DNA of 64,000 nt from Companilactobacillus pabuli (GTDB lineage Bacteria; Bacillota; Bacilli; Lactobacillales; Lactobacillaceae), in the NCBI RefSeq assembly GCF_014058425.1, contig NZ_CP049366.1:310001-374000 (forward strand), read 5' to 3'. Shown one piece after another: positions 1 through 14,105 of the stretch (its first letter is position 1; every line of letters starts with the position of its first letter). The translations under genes and the position numbers were made by a program. The notes beneath the pieces were generated by a model that saw only the letters and a list, made by a program, of their open reading frames with translations, did not search any database and was not told the origin of the DNA.

Positions 1-4264
<4,264 letters not shown>

Positions 4265-4274
4265 GAGAACAGAT

Positions 4275-5408
4275 TTGAAAAAATTCTTAAAAACTACAAC
4301 GTTACTATTGATGTGTTCGATTTTTCTAGCTGCCTGTGGTAATCTACAAGATTCCACCCTTTCATCAGGTGGCGGTGATTCTTCGAAGAGTACAGTTCAG
4401 ACAACATCCTCGTCTGATTCAAGTAGTTACGATGTTTTATTAAGTAATGGAAAGTACAAAACTAGTCCAATTTCAGGCTTAACAGCGGCTGATAATAGTA
4501 ATCAGTTCAACAGTAGAAGCTTTGAAAGTGGTTTGATGAAATTGTCCAAAAAGCAATTCTCAACTAATTCATATGTTTTCCAAGAAGGTCAAGTACTTTC
4601 TGCCAGTACCGTTAATAAATGGTTAGCTCGTAAAAGCAAGAAGAATCCAACTGGATTGAATCCAGCTTCTAATGGTTCAACTGCTCCTACTAAGCGAACA
4701 CCAATGTATTTACAACAATTGCTCGAAGAAGATTATCTTCAAAAGCAAGATGGTAAATATAAATTGGCTGGTATTTCAATCGGGGTTGCGATGAACAAGA
4801 TCGATTACTACCAAAAGAAGCAATATGGTGCTACTTACAAGACCACTATTACGGAAGCAGAACAAAAAGAACAAGGTCAACGAATTGCCAAAGAAATAGT
4901 TCAACGCTTGCGTAAAGAAGATAAAGTGGGTAATATTCCTATTGTTGTGGGATTATATTCAGTAGCCCCTGAGGATACTTTAGTTGGAGGAAATTATTTC
5001 CAATATTCCTTCAGTAAGAGTGGCGAATTAGGTAGCTTTAAAGATTTGGAATACAAGAGCCAAATGTTGCCAGTTGTTAATGGTGATACTGCAATTAGCA
5101 GTAGTGATTCTGACGCCTTTTCTAACTTTAAGACACACATCCAAGATTACTTCCCTAATCTTTCTGGTGTTACAGCTCAGGCTCATTACGATGGCACAGA
5201 CCTCAAATCATTGGATGTTACGATCAATACCCAATTTGATGGTTTAGCTCAAATTACTAGCTTTACTCAATTCGTTCAACAGAGTGCAACTAAATACTTA
5301 CCATCTGGAGCTGATTTGGATATTAATATTCAAACAGTTGACGAGCAACAAGCCGTTGTAACTAGAACTAATGGTAAGTTCTATTCACATGTTTATGATG
5401 CAGATTAA
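4275..5408 (+). CDS. camS: CamS family sex pheromone lipoprotein
   Basis: Membrane-anchored lipoprotein of the CamS family, whose processed signal peptides act as sex pheromones in enterococci; the cellular role of the mature protein is not settled. I place the start at a TTG (4275) because AGGAG lies seven bases upstream and this gives a clean lipoprotein signal (MKKFLKTT, then a hydrophobic stretch ending LAAC). A longer frame starting at 4221 would overlap ligA and spoil the signal peptide. A Ser/Thr/Gly-rich linker follows the lipidated cysteine. The position between ligA and gatC is the conserved Lactobacillales arrangement. Confidence 0.9.
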   Translation: MKKFLKTTTLLLMCSIFLAACGNLQDSTLSSGGGDSSKSTVQTTSSSDSSSYDVLLSNGKYKTSPISGLTAADNSNQFNSRSFESGLMKLSKKQFSTNSYVFQEGQVLSASTVNKWLARKSKKNPTGLNPASNGSTAPTKRTPMYLQQLLEEDYLQKQDGKYKLAGISIGVAMNKIDYYQKKQYGATYKTTITEAEQKEQGQRIAKEIVQRLRKEDKVGNIPIVVGLYSVAPEDTLVGGNYFQYSFSKSGELGSFKDLEYKSQMLPVVNGDTAISSSDSDAFSNFKTHIQDYFPNLSGVTAQAHYDGTDLKSLDVTINTQFDGLAQITSFTQFVQQSATKYLPSGADLDINIQTVDEQQAVVTRTNGKFYSHVYDAD

Positions 5409-5422
5409 AAAAGGAGAAACTT

Positions 5423-5722
5423 ATGATTTCAAAAGATGAAATTTTACACGTTGCCACATTGGCTAATTTGAAATTCCAACCTGACGAAGTTGATAGTTTT
5501 GTCGATCAATTAGATAAGATCGTCAACATGGAAAGTAAACTATCAAGCGTTGATACAACTGGAATTGAACCTACATACAATATGGGTGACACAAGTACAG
5601 TCTTCCGTGAAGATAAGGGGATTCATACTCAAACTAGAGAACAAATGCTTGAGAATGTTCCTGAAACTGATAACAACCTTATCAAGGTACCAACAATTGT
5701 TGACAAGGAGGACGACGAATAG
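5423..5722 (+). CDS. gatC: Asp/Glu-tRNA amidotransferase subunit C
   Basis: Small subunit of GatCAB, which converts Glu-tRNA(Gln) (and Asp-tRNA(Asn)) to the cognate amidated tRNA and stabilises GatA. The 99-residue length is typical. It has the family N-terminus ([15 protein letters not shown]) and the C-terminal belt segment ending in [10 protein letters not shown]. An AAGGAG motif precedes the ATG. It begins 14 bp after camS and its stop overlaps the start of gatA by one base. Confidence 0.95.
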   Translation: MISKDEILHVATLANLKFQPDEVDSFVDQLDKIVNMESKLSSVDTTGIEPTYNMGDTSTVFREDKGIHTQTREQMLENVPETDNNLIKVPTIVDKEDDE

Positions 5723-7179
5723 TGGATTACATGAAGGAAACAATCAATTCATTGCACCAAAAACTTGCTGACAAAGAGTTGACTGCCCAAGATTTAACAC
5801 AACAAACTTTAGATGATATCAATGCTAAAGAAGACAAACTAAATGCCTTTATCACCGTTAACGATAAGGCTGTTGATGATGCTAAAAAGATTGACGAAAA
5901 AGGAATCAACGGACGTTTAAGTGGTATTCCAATCGCTATCAAGGATAATATCGTCACAAATGGCATCAAGACTACTGCTGCAAGTAAGATCTTGTACAAC
6001 TTTATGCCAGTTTACAGTGCTACAGTTCTAGAAAAACTAGAAAATGCTGGTGCAATTGATATTGGTAAGACTAACCTTGATGAATTTGCTATGGGTTCAT
6101 CTACTGAAACATCACACTTTGGAACAACTAAGAATCCTTGGGACTTTAGTCGTGTTCCTGGTGGTTCTTCAGGTGGTTCTGCTGCTGCTGTTGCAAGTGG
6201 TGACGTGGTAGCCGCTTTGGGTACAGATACTGGTGGTTCAATCAGACAACCTGCTGCCTTTAATGGAATCTTTGGTATCAAACCAACATACGGTCGTGTT
6301 TCTCGTTGGGGCGTTATTGCCTTTGCTTCAAGTCTTGACCAAGTTGGTGTAATGTCAAAACGTGTTGAAGATTCAGCTGAAGTTCTTTCTGTAATTGCTG
6401 GTCATGATGATCATGATTCAACTAGCTCAGAAAAAGAAGTTCCCGACTATCGCGCTAACTTGAACAAAGATATGACAGGCGTTAAGATTGCTGTTCCTAA
6501 AGAGTTCTATCATGAAGGAACACATCCAGATGTCTTGGACAATGTTAATAAAGCACTAGATGCTTACAAGAAGATGGGAGCTACTGTTGAAGAAGTTAGC
6601 TTGCCATCATTGAAGCATGCCGTTGAAGTTTATTACATTCTAGCTTCCAGTGAAGCTTCATCTAACCTTCAAAGATATGATGGTGTTAGATATGGTTACC
6701 GTGCTAAGGATGTTAAGAACATCAAAGACTTGTTTGTAAACTCAAGATCTGAAGGATTCGGTGATGAAGTAAAACGTCGTATCATGCTTGGTACTTTTGC
6801 TTTATCTGCTGGTGCTTACGATGCTTACTTCAAGAAAGCTGCACAAGTAAGAACTATCTTTATCAATGAAATGACAGATGTCTTAAAAGACTACGATTTA
6901 ATTATGGGACCATCAACAACTACACCTGCTTTCAAGATTGGTGAAAAAGTTGACGATCCATTGGCAATGTACATGAATGATATTTTGACTATTCCTGCTA
7001 ACTTGGCTGGATTGCCTGCTGCTTCAGTACCTGCAGGTTTAGCTGACGGTATGCCAGTTGGTCTACAAATTATTGGTAAGCCATTTGCTGAACAAGATGT
7101 CTTCAATGCAGCCTATGCTTTGCAAGAAGAAAATAAATTCTATGAACAAATACCAACTGCACTTAAGGGGGAAGACTAA
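5722..7179 (+). CDS. gatA: Asp/Glu-tRNA amidotransferase subunit A
   Basis: Glutaminase subunit of GatCAB; releases ammonia from glutamine and channels it to GatB. The amidase-signature triad is visible as K74 (IAIKDNI), S149 (GGSSGGSA) and S173 ([10 protein letters not shown]), with the spacing expected for GatA. I choose the GTG at 5722 over the ATG at 5731 because AAGGAGG (5705-5711) sits 10 bases before the GTG but 19 before the ATG. The gene overlaps gatC by one base and gatB by one base, indicating translational coupling. Confidence 0.96.
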   Translation: MDYMKETINSLHQKLADKELTAQDLTQQTLDDINAKEDKLNAFITVNDKAVDDAKKIDEKGINGRLSGIPIAIKDNIVTNGIKTTAASKILYNFMPVYSATVLEKLENAGAIDIGKTNLDEFAMGSSTETSHFGTTKNPWDFSRVPGGSSGGSAAAVASGDVVAALGTDTGGSIRQPAAFNGIFGIKPTYGRVSRWGVIAFASSLDQVGVMSKRVEDSAEVLSVIAGHDDHDSTSSEKEVPDYRANLNKDMTGVKIAVPKEFYHEGTHPDVLDNVNKALDAYKKMGATVEEVSLPSLKHAVEVYYILASSEASSNLQRYDGVRYGYRAKDVKNIKDLFVNSRSEGFGDEVKRRIMLGTFALSAGAYDAYFKKAAQVRTIFINEMTDVLKDYDLIMGPSTTTPAFKIGEKVDDPLAMYMNDILTIPANLAGLPAASVPAGLADGMPVGLQIIGKPFAEQDVFNAAYALQEENKFYEQIPTALKGED

Positions 7180-8609
7180 TGAATTTTGAAACAACTATCG
7201 GACTAGAAGTTCACGTTGAACTAAAGACTAAGTCCAAGATGTACAGTCCTTCACCAGTTGCTTATGGTGCTGAATCTAACGTTAATACCAATGTGATTGA
7301 CTTTGGTTTTCCAGGAACATTACCAACTGTAAATAAAAATGGTTATCGTCTAGGTATTATGGTGGCTTTGGCTTTAAATGCTGAAATCGAACGCCATACA
7401 CACTTTGACCGTAAGAACTACTTCTACCCAGATAATCCAAAGGCTTACCAAATTACTCAACAAGACAAGCCATTGGGTCATGATGGTTATGTTGAAATCG
7501 AAGTTGATGGACAAAAGAAGAAAATCGGTGTTGAAGAACTTCACGTCGAAGAAGATGCTGGTAAGAATACCCACGGTAACAACGGTTACTCATACGTTGA
7601 TTTGAACCGTCAGGGTACTCCTTTAATTGAAATTGTTTCAAAGCCTGATATGCATTCTCCTGAAGAAGCTTATCAATATCTAGAAAACCTTCGTAAGATT
7701 ATCCAGTTTACTGGTGCATCTGATGTTAAGATGGAAGAAGGTTCAATGCGTGTTGATACTAATATTTCAATTCGCCCAGTCGGCTCAGATACTTATGGTA
7801 CAAAAGTCGAATTGAAGAACTTGAACTCATTCAACCACGTTAAGTTGGGTCTAGCTTATGAGGAAAAGCGTCAAGCTAATATCTTGAAACAAGGTGGACA
7901 CATCGGTCAAGAAACTAGACGTTTTGATGAAAAGACTGGCGAAACATTCCTAATGCGTGTTAAGTCCGGTGCTGATGATTACCGTTACTTCCCAGAACCT
8001 GACTTGCCAGATTACGATATTTCACCTGACTGGATTGCTGAAATCAAAGCTAACTTGCCAGAATCAGCTGCCAAAAGACGTGTTCGTTACATCAATGAAC
8101 TAGGTATTCCTGAATATGATGCTGGCGTTTTGACGGATACTAAGGAAATGTCTGACTTCTTTGACGAAGCCGTTTCTTACAAAGCTAATCCAAAGCTAGT
8201 TTCTAACTGGTTGATGGGTGAAGTTAATGGTTACTTGAATGAAAAGAAAGTTGGTTTGTTAGATACTAAGTTGACACCAGAACACTTAGCTAAGATGATC
8301 AATTTGATTTCTGATGGAACAATTTCTTCTAAGATTGCTAAGAAAGTCTTCAAGGAAACAATCAGTAATGGAACAGAACCAGAAGAATGGGTTAAGTCTA
8401 AGGGTCTTGTTCAAGAATCTGATCCTGCTGTCTTGAAACCAATGATTTTGGAAGTCTTGGATAACAATCAACAATCAATCGATGACTTTAAGAACGGTAA
8501 AGATCGTGCTGTTGGTTACTTGGTTGGTCAAATCATGAAACAAACACACGGACAAGCTAACCCTAAAGTCGTTAACAAGATTTTGATGGCAGAGTTAAAT
8601 AGTCGTTAG
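7179..8609 (+). CDS. gatB: Asp/Glu-tRNA amidotransferase subunit B
   Basis: tRNA-binding kinase/amidotransferase subunit of GatCAB. It phosphorylates the misacylated aminoacyl group and transfers ammonia to it. The 476 residues carry the family signature ([12 protein letters not shown] at the N-terminus), metal and ATP-binding segments ([18 protein letters not shown]) and the C-terminal YqeY-like tail domain ([17 protein letters not shown]). Its ATG overlaps the gatA stop codon. Confidence 0.97.
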   Translation: MNFETTIGLEVHVELKTKSKMYSPSPVAYGAESNVNTNVIDFGFPGTLPTVNKNGYRLGIMVALALNAEIERHTHFDRKNYFYPDNPKAYQITQQDKPLGHDGYVEIEVDGQKKKIGVEELHVEEDAGKNTHGNNGYSYVDLNRQGTPLIEIVSKPDMHSPEEAYQYLENLRKIIQFTGASDVKMEEGSMRVDTNISIRPVGSDTYGTKVELKNLNSFNHVKLGLAYEEKRQANILKQGGHIGQETRRFDEKTGETFLMRVKSGADDYRYFPEPDLPDYDISPDWIAEIKANLPESAAKRRVRYINELGIPEYDAGVLTDTKEMSDFFDEAVSYKANPKLVSNWLMGEVNGYLNEKKVGLLDTKLTPEHLAKMINLISDGTISSKIAKKVFKETISNGTEPEEWVKSKGLVQESDPAVLKPMILEVLDNNQQSIDDFKNGKDRAVGYLVGQIMKQTHGQANPKVVNKILMAELNSR

Positions 8610-8621
8610 TGAGGGAAAGAT

Positions 8622-9629
8622 ATGCGTGCTAGACTGATATATAATCCAACTTCGGGTCATGAGACCATGAACAGTAATGTTGGAGACATTTTGAATATTA
8701 TTGAAAAAGCTGGTTATGAGGCTAGTGCCTATCGAACGACACCGAAAAAAAACTCAGCTCAAAATGAAGCCAGACGAGTAGCTAAAGAGGGTTTTGAGTT
8801 AATAGTTGCTGCTGGTGGGGATGGTACGATCAATGAAGTTGTTAACGGAATTGCTGATTTAGACAAACGTCCAGAATTAGCAATTATTCCGGCCGGAACA
8901 ACTAATGATTACGCCAGAGCTTTGAAGATTCCCCGTGATGATGTAGTTGAAGCAGCTAAAATTATTCTTAAAGGACAAAAATTGCCAGTCGACATTGGTC
9001 AAGCTGGTGAAAAGTACTTTATCAATATTGCTGGTGGTGGGTCGATGACCGAATTGACTTATGAGGTTCCTTCAGCTTATAAATCAATTTTGGGATACTT
9101 GGCTTATCTTGTTAAAGGTGCTGAATTACTACCACGAGTTAGTCCAGTTGATATGCACATTGAATACGATGATGGCGTATTTGATGGTAAAGCAACGATG
9201 TTTTTGATTGGATTGACTAATTCAATCGGTGGGATGGAACAAATTGCCCCTGACTCAGTAATTGGTGACGGAACGTTCTCATTGATCATCGTTAAAGAAA
9301 CTAATTTACGTGATCTAGTTCATTTGATTGCGTTAGTTCTTAATGGTGGTCGCCACGTTTACAATCCAAAGGTTATTTATACTAAGACGAAGAAAATTTC
9401 AGTTCACGCCAATGATGGCAATCGTCTGATGGTTAATCTTGATGGTGAATATGGTGGGGATGCGCCAATGGTGTTCACTAATTTGCATAATCATTTGAAA
9501 ATTTATGCGGATGTGGATTCTATTCCGCTCAAAGCAATTGATACATCAACTCTTAGTGAAAAAGATGCTGGTGAAAAAATCATCGAAGAAGAAAAAAATC
9601 TTGATGATGATGAAAAAGAAGATAAATAA
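8622..9629 (+). CDS. dagK: Diacylglycerol kinase (DagK/DgkB family lipid kinase)
   Basis: Soluble lipid kinase of the DAGK catalytic family; phosphorylates diacylglycerol to phosphatidate so that lipid released by lipoteichoic acid synthesis is recycled. Motifs: YNPTSG near the N-terminus, the nucleotide loop GGDGTINEVVNG near residue 66, and PAGTTNDYARAL. The 335 residues end in an acidic tail (EEEKNLDDDEKEDK) that is probably disordered. Position directly after gatB is usual in lactobacilli. A structured repeat lies between this gene and the next. Confidence 0.92.
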   Translation: MRARLIYNPTSGHETMNSNVGDILNIIEKAGYEASAYRTTPKKNSAQNEARRVAKEGFELIVAAGGDGTINEVVNGIADLDKRPELAIIPAGTTNDYARALKIPRDDVVEAAKIILKGQKLPVDIGQAGEKYFINIAGGGSMTELTYEVPSAYKSILGYLAYLVKGAELLPRVSPVDMHIEYDDGVFDGKATMFLIGLTNSIGGMEQIAPDSVIGDGTFSLIIVKETNLRDLVHLIALVLNGGRHVYNPKVIYTKTKKISVHANDGNRLMVNLDGEYGGDAPMVFTNLHNHLKIYADVDSIPLKAIDTSTLSEKDAGEKIIEEEKNLDDDEKEDK

Positions 9630-10003
9630 AAAAAGAATTTAGAAGTGGATCATATTGATTCTTTCTTAGTTAGGTTAGTATTTAAATCGCTGTCACACCG
9701 ACTAGATAACGTTTCGTTTCTTTTATATCAAATAATTGGAAGATAAAGAATAGAACAACTATCTAGTCCGGAATAGCGAAGAAAATTGGCTCAGATGTGA
9801 AATTTCTCTTGGCAATTTATTGCCTAGTGAAAGGTCGAGCTTGAAGACTTTGCCCGAATTTGGGCTTAGCAAAGGCTCCAAGTCGTGCCCACATCGTTCC
9901 AGCCAAATTTTCTTCGCTATGGAGGACGGGAATACTTCAACTAACTAAGGTTAAGAAAGAATCTCATTTTTGGACACTTCTTTTTTCTATGTATAGGTGA
10001 AAA
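9630..10003 (+). other. 374-bp intergenic region folding as one nested structure around repeat copy R1
   Basis: No coding sequence. The outer arms AGAAGTG (about 9641) and CACTTCT (about 9975, followed by a T-run) look like the split halves of a dagK terminator. Inside them GATTCTTTC (9657) and TTAGTTAG pair with CTAACTAA (9941) and GAAAGAATC (9955). GACTAGATA (9700) pairs with TATCTAGTC (9760). Repeat copy R1 occupies the centre. The arrangement suggests the repeat sits in, or grew within, the loop of a terminator. Confidence 0.6.
9768..9930 (+). repeat. Y-shaped structured repeat, copy R1 (diverged)
   Basis: One of five ~160-bp related intergenic elements. The basal stem pairs TAGCGAAGAAAATTGGCT with AGCCAAATTTTCTTCGCTA, leaving one bulged A. 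A second short stem (GATGTG/CACATC) opens into two hairpins: TTGGCAA/TTGCC, and CTTTGC/GCAAAG inside CGAGCTTG/CAAGTCG. Compared with R3, R4 and R6, several stem positions differ on both strands so that pairing is kept. The unpaired GGCTCAG and CGTTCCAGCC segments are conserved. Confidence 0.8.
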
Positions 10004-11362
10004 ATGGAAAAACCAAATTTAAAAAAGAACCAAGAAATAGAATTGAATATTGAGGATTTGTCATACGAAGGTAAAGGTGTTGCTAAGGTTGACGACTTTA
10101 CACTCTTTGTTGATAATGCTTTGCCAAATGAAACGGTTAAAGCGGTTATTACTCGTGTGAATAAAAACTTCGGTTTTGCGAGAACTTTGAAAGTCTTGAA
10201 GGAATCTCCAGATCGTGTTCATGATATCGATGCCGTTTATGCTCAAACTGGAATTGCTCCTTTGAGTCATTTGAAGTACGACAAGCAACTTGAATTTAAA
10301 CGCAACCAAGTCGTAACTGACTTTGATAAGATTGGATTGAAGGATGTCGTCGTTAACAAAACTGTTGGAATGGAATCACCATTCAATTACCGTAACAAGG
10401 CCCAAGTGCCCGTACGCCAAGTTAATGGTAAATTGACAACTGGTTTTTATCGTCGTCGCTCACATGATTTAGTACCAATGGAAAACTTCTTGATTCAAGA
10501 CCCTAAGATTGATGCTGAAATCTTGCGTGTGCGTGATATTTTGCGTAAATACAATGTTCGTGGCTACGATGAAAAGAACCAAAAGGGTCAAATCAGAACT
10601 ATCATGGTACGTCGTGCTTACTTTACTGGTGAAATGATGGTTGTCTTAGTTTCTCGTACACCAGATATTTCTCATTACAAAGACATCACTAAAGAGATTT
10701 TGGATAATCCAGAAGTTAAGTCATTGTTCTTAAATGTTAATTCAAAAAACACTAACGTGATTTTTGGTCAAAAGATGACTTTACTCGGTGGTAAGAAGTA
10801 CATTGATGACAAGATTTTAGGACACACTTATCGAATCTCACCACGTTCTTTCTACCAAGTTAACCCTGTTCAAACTCAAAACTTGTATCAAATGGCTATC
10901 GACAAGGCTGAACTTACAGGTAAAGAAAATGTTGTCGATGCTTATTCTGGTATCGGTACGATCGGTTTGTCACTAGCTGACAAGGCTAAACACGTTACTG
11001 GTATTGAAGTTATCGAAGATGCTGTTAAAGATGCTGACCAAAATGCTAAACTTAACAACATTACAAACGCTGACTTCGTTGTTGGTAAGACCGAAGACGT
11101 GTTGGATGAATGGGCTAAGAATGATATCTCAGTCGATGTTTTGATGGTCGATCCTCCACGTAAAGGTTTGGCTAGTTCTTTGATTGATTCATTGAAGAAT
11201 ATCAAACCAGAAAAAATCGTTTATATCAGTTGTAACCCAGCCACTTTGGCTCGTGATTTGTCATTGTTAAGCGATACTTATGAAATTGGCGATGTGACAC
11301 CAGTTGATATGTTCCCAATGACGAACCATATTGAAAGTGTTACTCAACTTAAATTGAAATAA
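10004..11362 (+). CDS. rlmD: 23S rRNA (uracil-5-)-methyltransferase, RlmD/RlmCD (RumA-like)
   Basis: SAM-dependent enzyme making 5-methyluridine in 23S rRNA. N-terminal TRAM RNA-binding domain (residues ~8-65), then the methyltransferase fold with VVDAYSGIGTIGLSLA, VDPPRKGL and the catalytic cysteine C410 in YISCNPATLARD. Where RumA relatives carry the iron-sulfur ligands (CGGC followed by LQHLSY), this protein reads QTGIAPLSHLKYDKQL, so the cluster is absent. The start is supported by a GGTGAA motif. A hairpin terminator follows. Confidence 0.92.
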   Translation: MEKPNLKKNQEIELNIEDLSYEGKGVAKVDDFTLFVDNALPNETVKAVITRVNKNFGFARTLKVLKESPDRVHDIDAVYAQTGIAPLSHLKYDKQLEFKRNQVVTDFDKIGLKDVVVNKTVGMESPFNYRNKAQVPVRQVNGKLTTGFYRRRSHDLVPMENFLIQDPKIDAEILRVRDILRKYNVRGYDEKNQKGQIRTIMVRRAYFTGEMMVVLVSRTPDISHYKDITKEILDNPEVKSLFLNVNSKNTNVIFGQKMTLLGGKKYIDDKILGHTYRISPRSFYQVNPVQTQNLYQMAIDKAELTGKENVVDAYSGIGTIGLSLADKAKHVTGIEVIEDAVKDADQNAKLNNITNADFVVGKTEDVLDEWAKNDISVDVLMVDPPRKGLASSLIDSLKNIKPEKIVYISCNPATLARDLSLLSDTYEIGDVTPVDMFPMTNHIESVTQLKLK

Positions 11363-11368
11363 TTATTA

Positions 11369-11409
11369 AAAAATTCCTTCGAAAATTTATTTTTTTGAAG
11401 GAATTTTTT
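11369..11409 (+). terminator. Intrinsic terminator after rlmD
   Basis: Stem AAAAATTCCTTC / GAAGGAATTTTTT separated by a 16-base AT-rich loop, ending in a T-run. It begins 6 bp after the rlmD stop codon. Confidence 0.8.
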
Positions 11410-11504
11410 GTATACCATTTATTAATAAATCAAAAAACAAGAATATTCAATGTAAATTGGATAAAATAAATGCAAAAGACAATATGAAGAAATAAGGTAA
11501 TGTG

Positions 11505-11693
11505 ATGAAAATAATTTTTGCGATTGGGGCAATTTTAATAGCAATATGGCAAATCTTTGTTTCCAAACAGTATTTCGACAATATAAAAAAGCAATCGAGT
11601 CCAGTTATTTTGTCCTTGATTGCTTTGATATTTAGTTTAATTTTTGCGGCCGTATTGTTGATTTGGGGTGTCAAAACTTTGATTGGTTTCTAA
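11505..11693 (+). CDS. Small two-TM membrane protein, unknown function
   Basis: A 62-residue protein I do not recognise as a named family. Two hydrophobic segments (residues ~3-18 and ~36-60) are separated by a short basic and polar stretch (SKQYFDNIKKQSSP), predicting a helical hairpin in the membrane. I choose ATG 11505 over the adjacent GTG 11502 because AAGG lies seven bases before the ATG. It stands alone between the rlmD terminator and a convergent hydrolase gene whose stop is immediately adjacent. Confidence 0.6.
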   Translation: MKIIFAIGAILIAIWQIFVSKQYFDNIKKQSSPVILSLIALIFSLIFAAVLLIWGVKTLIGF

Positions 11694-12563
11694 TCAGGGT
11701 TTGGGCACTTTTTTATTTGGCGTCTGATTCATACCGTTACCGACCACGTACTGATGGAAGATATTGATGAATTGTTCGCTATCGATCATATCGGAGTGTT
11801 GGGCTTTTGAACCGGTTAAGGTAATTAAGGTATAGCGCTTGATGTGACCTTCGTAAATGTACTTACCAGCATCGACACTGCCTAGTGGAACGATTCCATC
11901 GTCAGTGTACAATTGAGTTCCAGCGATTGAATAATAAGTTAGATCTGTTGGAATTTTATCTCGATTTTTAATCAATTCGTGGAGCATTTGAGTCCGGTTG
12001 GCAGTGTTCTTTTCTTCAAAGTTATAAGGAGTTCCGACTGTCAGCATATGGTTGACACTGATTGAGGAATCATCGAAATAATCTTCAAAGAAATAAGTCC
12101 AAATTAAGCCACCGTTAGAATGTCCAAAGGCATTAAAGGTATTGAAACGGTATCTCTGTTTAAGCTTGTTAAAAGCAATATTAAACCAAGCAGCTTGTTT
12201 CTTGATATTGGAATAGCCATCGTTGTTATTTTCAAAACCAACGACGATGAATGGCTGATTATCATTTGCTCGAACCTTGCCTGTGTAGGTGATCTTGCCA
12301 TCTGTGTGAACGGTCATCTTTAAAAGAGAATGATGTTCGCCATATTGATTGTTGATTGTCTTGACCAAATCATCGAAGCGATTGGCTGTAGCACTAGAGC
12401 CGGGAATCATAATGATTGGTGACATTGGTGAATTGTACCGTCCCGCCAAAGTGGTGACATTTTTTCTCGTCCAAATGTAAGAGGGCACACCTAACATGAT
12501 AAAAATTAAGATCAAAAAGATAAGATATTTAATATTTCTATTTTTTCTGAATTCACGGCGCAT
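11694..12563 (-). CDS. DUF915-family alpha/beta hydrolase, membrane-anchored
   Basis: Predicted extracellular serine hydrolase of the DUF915 type common in lactobacilli; the substrate is unknown. The N-terminus has a basic start (MRREFRKNRN) and one hydrophobic segment (residues ~13-30) with no clear cleavage site, so it is probably a signal anchor. The nucleophile elbow GHSNGG is near residue 147, preceded by the oxyanion-region motif IMIPGSSAT. Its start overlaps the stop of the upstream EIIC gene by one base, so the two are probably one transcript. A paralogue lies at 53569-54420. Confidence 0.85.
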   Translation of the reverse strand: MRREFRKNRNIKYLIFLILIFIMLGVPSYIWTRKNVTTLAGRYNSPMSPIIMIPGSSATANRFDDLVKTINNQYGEHHSLLKMTVHTDGKITYTGKVRANDNQPFIVVGFENNNDGYSNIKKQAAWFNIAFNKLKQRYRFNTFNAFGHSNGGLIWTYFFEDYFDDSSISVNHMLTVGTPYNFEEKNTANRTQMLHELIKNRDKIPTDLTYYSIAGTQLYTDDGIVPLGSVDAGKYIYEGHIKRYTLITLTGSKAQHSDMIDSEQFINIFHQYVVGNGMNQTPNKKVPKP

Positions 12564-13882
12564 TATTTAACACCTTCTTCAAGACCTAGATTATCCAATA
12601 TTTTGACCTTAGCAGCCATTTTGACAAAGGGGATATAAATCCATGTTGAAATAATTACGGCTAAAATAGAGAACATTAAAGCCCTCCAGCTGCCGTTTGT
12701 ACCAATGAAGGCAATTAGTGGTCCCGGAGTTCCAATGGGCACAGGATAGACGCTAGGTGGCATTAAATGCAGAGCTATGGCAATAGCTGCCATTAACATG
12801 TTAGCAATTGGTGCCAAGATAAATGGAATCAAGAAGATAATATTGAACAAGACAGGGATTCCTGTCATAACGCCACTGCCAATATTAAAGATGCTAGGGA
12901 TCATAGCCCAACGAGCAACTGTTTGAAAATCTTTGTCTTTAGAAACAATTAAGATAGCGATAATCAAGCCTAAAATTGAGCCGGTTCCACCAAAAGTAGC
13001 AAAAGCATGATAAAGGGTGGAACTTGTGAAAGGATTAGGAGCGTTCCAAGCAGTGTGTTTTTCTAGGGCATAGTTCAAATTGACAGTTGAGAGGACGTCC
13101 ATTTTCTCAACGCCAAGAGCTGAATAAGTTCCGGACCAACCGAAGAAAGACATGATCAAAGTGTAGATTGAAAAGATCAATGTTTTGAACAATTGAGCCC
13201 AGTCATTGTTAGAAGTATATTCAGAAGCAAGTGAATTGATAAAGTTGCCGGGAGCTTCTGAATAATAAGTGATATTGATGAAAGTACTAAACAGCATTGC
13301 AATCAATAGTGAAAAAATGATTGGTTTCAATGAAATAAAAGTTCTTTCTAAGACGTTGTTATTAGGTTGAGTATCAGGGATTTGCTTACTGCATTTCTTG
13401 AATAACCATCCAATAAAAATACCCCAAAGGATTGCGAAGAGTAGTCCCTTCATTCCTAAGATTTGAGGATGAAAAGAGATTGGTTGAATTTTTGAATATG
13501 AGTAATCGACGATCAGAAAGGAACTGACACCAGTAATACCAGCCAATTGATCATCACGATTGAAATATTTGGCACTATATTTAGCGGCTCCAAAGACTGC
13601 AATTACCGACACCCAACCGAGTGACATGTTGTATAAGCCGGATGCGATATTTTCCAATTGTCGATAAATAAAATCATTGCCAATCGTAGGAAAAACATCA
13701 GTTAAAAAGCCTTCTTTTCCCAAGACAATGGTTTGAATTATTTTGATAAAACTACCGAATAAGGCGAACGGAAAAATCAATAATAAAGTCCGTTGAATTA
13801 TTCGATACAACAGTAATTTTTGAATCTTTAAAGTTAAATGAATTAATTTTTCTTCGAATTTATTATTAAATTGAACTTTCAT
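12563..13882 (-). CDS. PTS sugar transporter EIIC (lactose/cellobiose type), orphan
   Basis: Membrane channel component of a phosphotransferase system with about ten hydrophobic segments and the family C-terminal motif (PVPIGTPGPLIAFIGTNG). No EIIA or EIIB domain is fused, and none is encoded nearby. The protein therefore either borrows EIIB from elsewhere or has a non-transport role. It is translationally coupled to the DUF915 hydrolase. The sugar cannot be deduced. Confidence 0.85.
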   Translation of the reverse strand: MKVQFNNKFEEKLIHLTLKIQKLLLYRIIQRTLLLIFPFALFGSFIKIIQTIVLGKEGFLTDVFPTIGNDFIYRQLENIASGLYNMSLGWVSVIAVFGAAKYSAKYFNRDDQLAGITGVSSFLIVDYSYSKIQPISFHPQILGMKGLLFAILWGIFIGWLFKKCSKQIPDTQPNNNVLERTFISLKPIIFSLLIAMLFSTFINITYYSEAPGNFINSLASEYTSNNDWAQLFKTLIFSIYTLIMSFFGWSGTYSALGVEKMDVLSTVNLNYALEKHTAWNAPNPFTSSTLYHAFATFGGTGSILGLIIAILIVSKDKDFQTVARWAMIPSIFNIGSGVMTGIPVLFNIIFLIPFILAPIANMLMAAIAIALHLMPPSVYPVPIGTPGPLIAFIGTNGSWRALMFSILAVIISTWIYIPFVKMAAKVKILDNLGLEEGVK

Positions 13883-14105
13883 GAAAAGGCCTCAATTTAT
13901 TTCATTTGTGGTTCCAAGAAAAGTATAACCTCAAACAAAAAAAGCTGCCATTATAAAGAACATTTAAATAATTGGAATATTGAATAATAAGTTTAATATT
14001 ATTTTTAATGAAAATATATAATTTAAATTATTTAAATATAGAAAAAATAAAAAATTAAGCTTACTATTGACATGAATAACAGGCTTTCATATTGGAGGGG
14101 TGAAA

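Noticed and set aside
5543-7106. Opposite-strand frames across gatC and gatA
   Set aside because: Shadow frames of strongly coding sequence, without ribosome-binding sites or recognisable products.
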